A stretch of 5,923 nt of DNA from Thermodesulfobacteriota bacterium. Its GTDB lineage: Bacteria > Desulfobacterota > Thermodesulfobacteria > Thermodesulfobacteriales > Thermodesulfobacteriaceae. Position 1 is the stretch's first letter. The number at the start of each line of letters is the position of its first letter. The notes beneath the pieces are model-generated. The model was not told the origin of the DNA. It saw nothing but the letters and a program-made list of their open reading frames with translations, and made no database searches. Positions 5,143 through 5,923 of this stretch are shown one piece after another. The position numbers and the translations under genes are program-made. The stretch lies in the NCBI GenBank assembly GCA_003641645.1, contig QNAZ01000055.1, positions 1 through 5,923 on the forward strand. The letters run 5' to 3'.

Positions 5143-5923
5143 CTATTTTCTTCTGTCTATAAAGTAATTACTTCCCTCTAAGGTTTTTATTAATCTTTTT
5201 ATTTCTGTTGCTCTTGCTGAAATTTCTCCTATATGTTTAAATTTATTTTTATATACTGGAATTATAGCTATAGAAAGAGAGGGAAGAGGTATTTTAGAAG
5301 TCTCTCTGACTCTATTAAGAGAAATAAAATAGCCTCTTTCTAAATCCTTTTTGTGTAAAAAAGAAGGAATAAGAGTATTAAAACGTTTTATTATTTCTTT
5401 AGAAATTGTTTCAATTTTTTCTAAAGGCACAATAAAAACAAAATCATCTCCTCCTATATGAACGACAAAATAATCATTATTAGAGAATTCAGACACAGTA
5501 TAAGTAAGAATTCTTGCTAAATTTTTAATCATTTCATCTCCTTGAGCGAATCCATAAGTATCGTTATAAGCTTTAAAATTGTCTAAATCTACATAAGCTA
5601 TAGCATAAGGTTTAGAACTTTTAAGGACTCTCTCTATTGCTTTTGAAATAGAAATATTTCCAGGAAGCCCTGTTAAGGGATTATTATCAGAAATTCTTTC
5701 GATTCTTTTCAAACTATATTCAATTCTTAAAAAAACTTCTGTAAGATCTTTATTAAGAGTAAAAAAATCATCAGCCCAATCAGAAATTGATAACAGAAAG
5801 TTGGAATCTAATTTATCCAGAATTAAAACTAAGGGAATATTAACTAAATTAAAATTTTTTCTCAATTCAATTAGATCATTTAGACCTTTTTGATTTTTAG
5901 GATAATAATATAAAATCATAGAA
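5143..5923 (-). CDS. GGDEF-domain protein with degenerate receiver-like N-terminus (probably 5'-truncated)
   Basis: This is a putative diguanylate cyclase, which would make cyclic di-GMP from two GTP. An ATG lies at 5919, but the frame stays open to the window edge and the first residues fall mid-domain, so the true start is probably to the right. Numbering from that Met, residues 1-75 resemble the second half of a CheY-like receiver: IPLVLIL (28-34), then WADDFFTLNKDLTEVFLRI (48-66), which matches the usual GADDFLTKPF..EELLARI. The usual Thr and Lys are Leu34 and Leu55, and the phospho-Asp is not evident. The GGDEF domain spans about 79-255: PLTGLPGN (81-88), DLDNFKAYND (111-120), GD (127-128) and active-site GGDDF (156-160). 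Predicted metal and guanine ligands Asp111, Asn119, Asp128 and Asp158 are kept, so activity is possible. The RxxD inhibitory site is absent. The end, EIKRLIKTLEGSNYFIDRR, is typical of the GGDDF subgroup. It lies 9 bases upstream of the sugar importer genes. Confidence 0.88.
   Translation of the reverse strand, partial: SMILYYYPKNQKGLNDLIELRKNFNLVNIPLVLILDKLDSNFLLSISDWADDFFTLNKDLTEVFLRIEYSLKRIERISDNNPLTGLPGNISISKAIERVLKSSKPYAIAYVDLDNFKAYNDTYGFAQGDEMIKNLARILTYTVSEFSNNDYFVVHIGGDDFVFIVPLEKIETISKEIIKRFNTLIPSFLHKKDLERGYFISLNRVRETSKIPLPSLSIAIIPVYKNKFKHIGEISARATEIKRLIKTLEGSNYFIDRRK

Noticed and set aside
1..5923. CRISPR array, tRNA, rRNA, insertion sequence or attachment site
   Set aside because: No regularly spaced repeats, cloverleaf-like segments, transposase motifs or terminal inverted repeats were seen; nearly all bases are in well-supported genes.

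Overview
This window is AT-rich (roughly 30% G+C by eye) bacterial DNA, packed with genes and with no non-coding stretch over about 50 bases. A lipoprotein-type binding protein, a GGDEF signalling protein and Lys/Ile/Phe/Glu-rich proteins would fit a low-GC, possibly thermophilic, Gram-negative bacterium. The taxonomy is inference; no rRNA or other marker is present.

Left part (1-991, + strand): the 3' portion of an ATP-dependent DNA/polynucleotide ligase-type nucleotidyltransferase, whose start lies left of the window, followed 6 bases later by a small basic protein of unknown function (169 aa). The ligase stops immediately after nucleotidyltransferase motif V, so no C-terminal OB-fold is encoded in that reading frame. 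The downstream gene lies in the same frame, separated by one stop codon and two sense codons, and has its own good ribosome binding site.

Right part (1033-5923, - strand, read right to left): an apparent five-gene operon. It starts with a GGDEF protein whose N-terminus resembles the second half of a response-regulator receiver domain but lacks the usual key residues, and which is probably cut by the right edge. Nine bases later comes a complete CUT1-type sugar ABC importer: lipoprotein solute-binding protein, two inner-membrane permeases and a MalK-like ATPase. The four importer genes are joined by three identical 4-base ATGA stop/start overlaps. The likely cargo is an oligosaccharide or alpha-glucoside such as trehalose or maltose. 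The binding protein captures sugar outside the inner membrane, the permease pair forms the channel, and the ATPase powers transport. The GGDEF protein may link expression or physiology to cyclic di-GMP, but only gene order supports this.

The two blocks converge and are separated by 41 bases without a convincing terminator. The promoters of both blocks probably lie outside the window. The most unusual items are the ligase without an OB-fold, its unknown partner gene, and the degenerate receiver-GGDEF protein at the head of a sugar-uptake operon.
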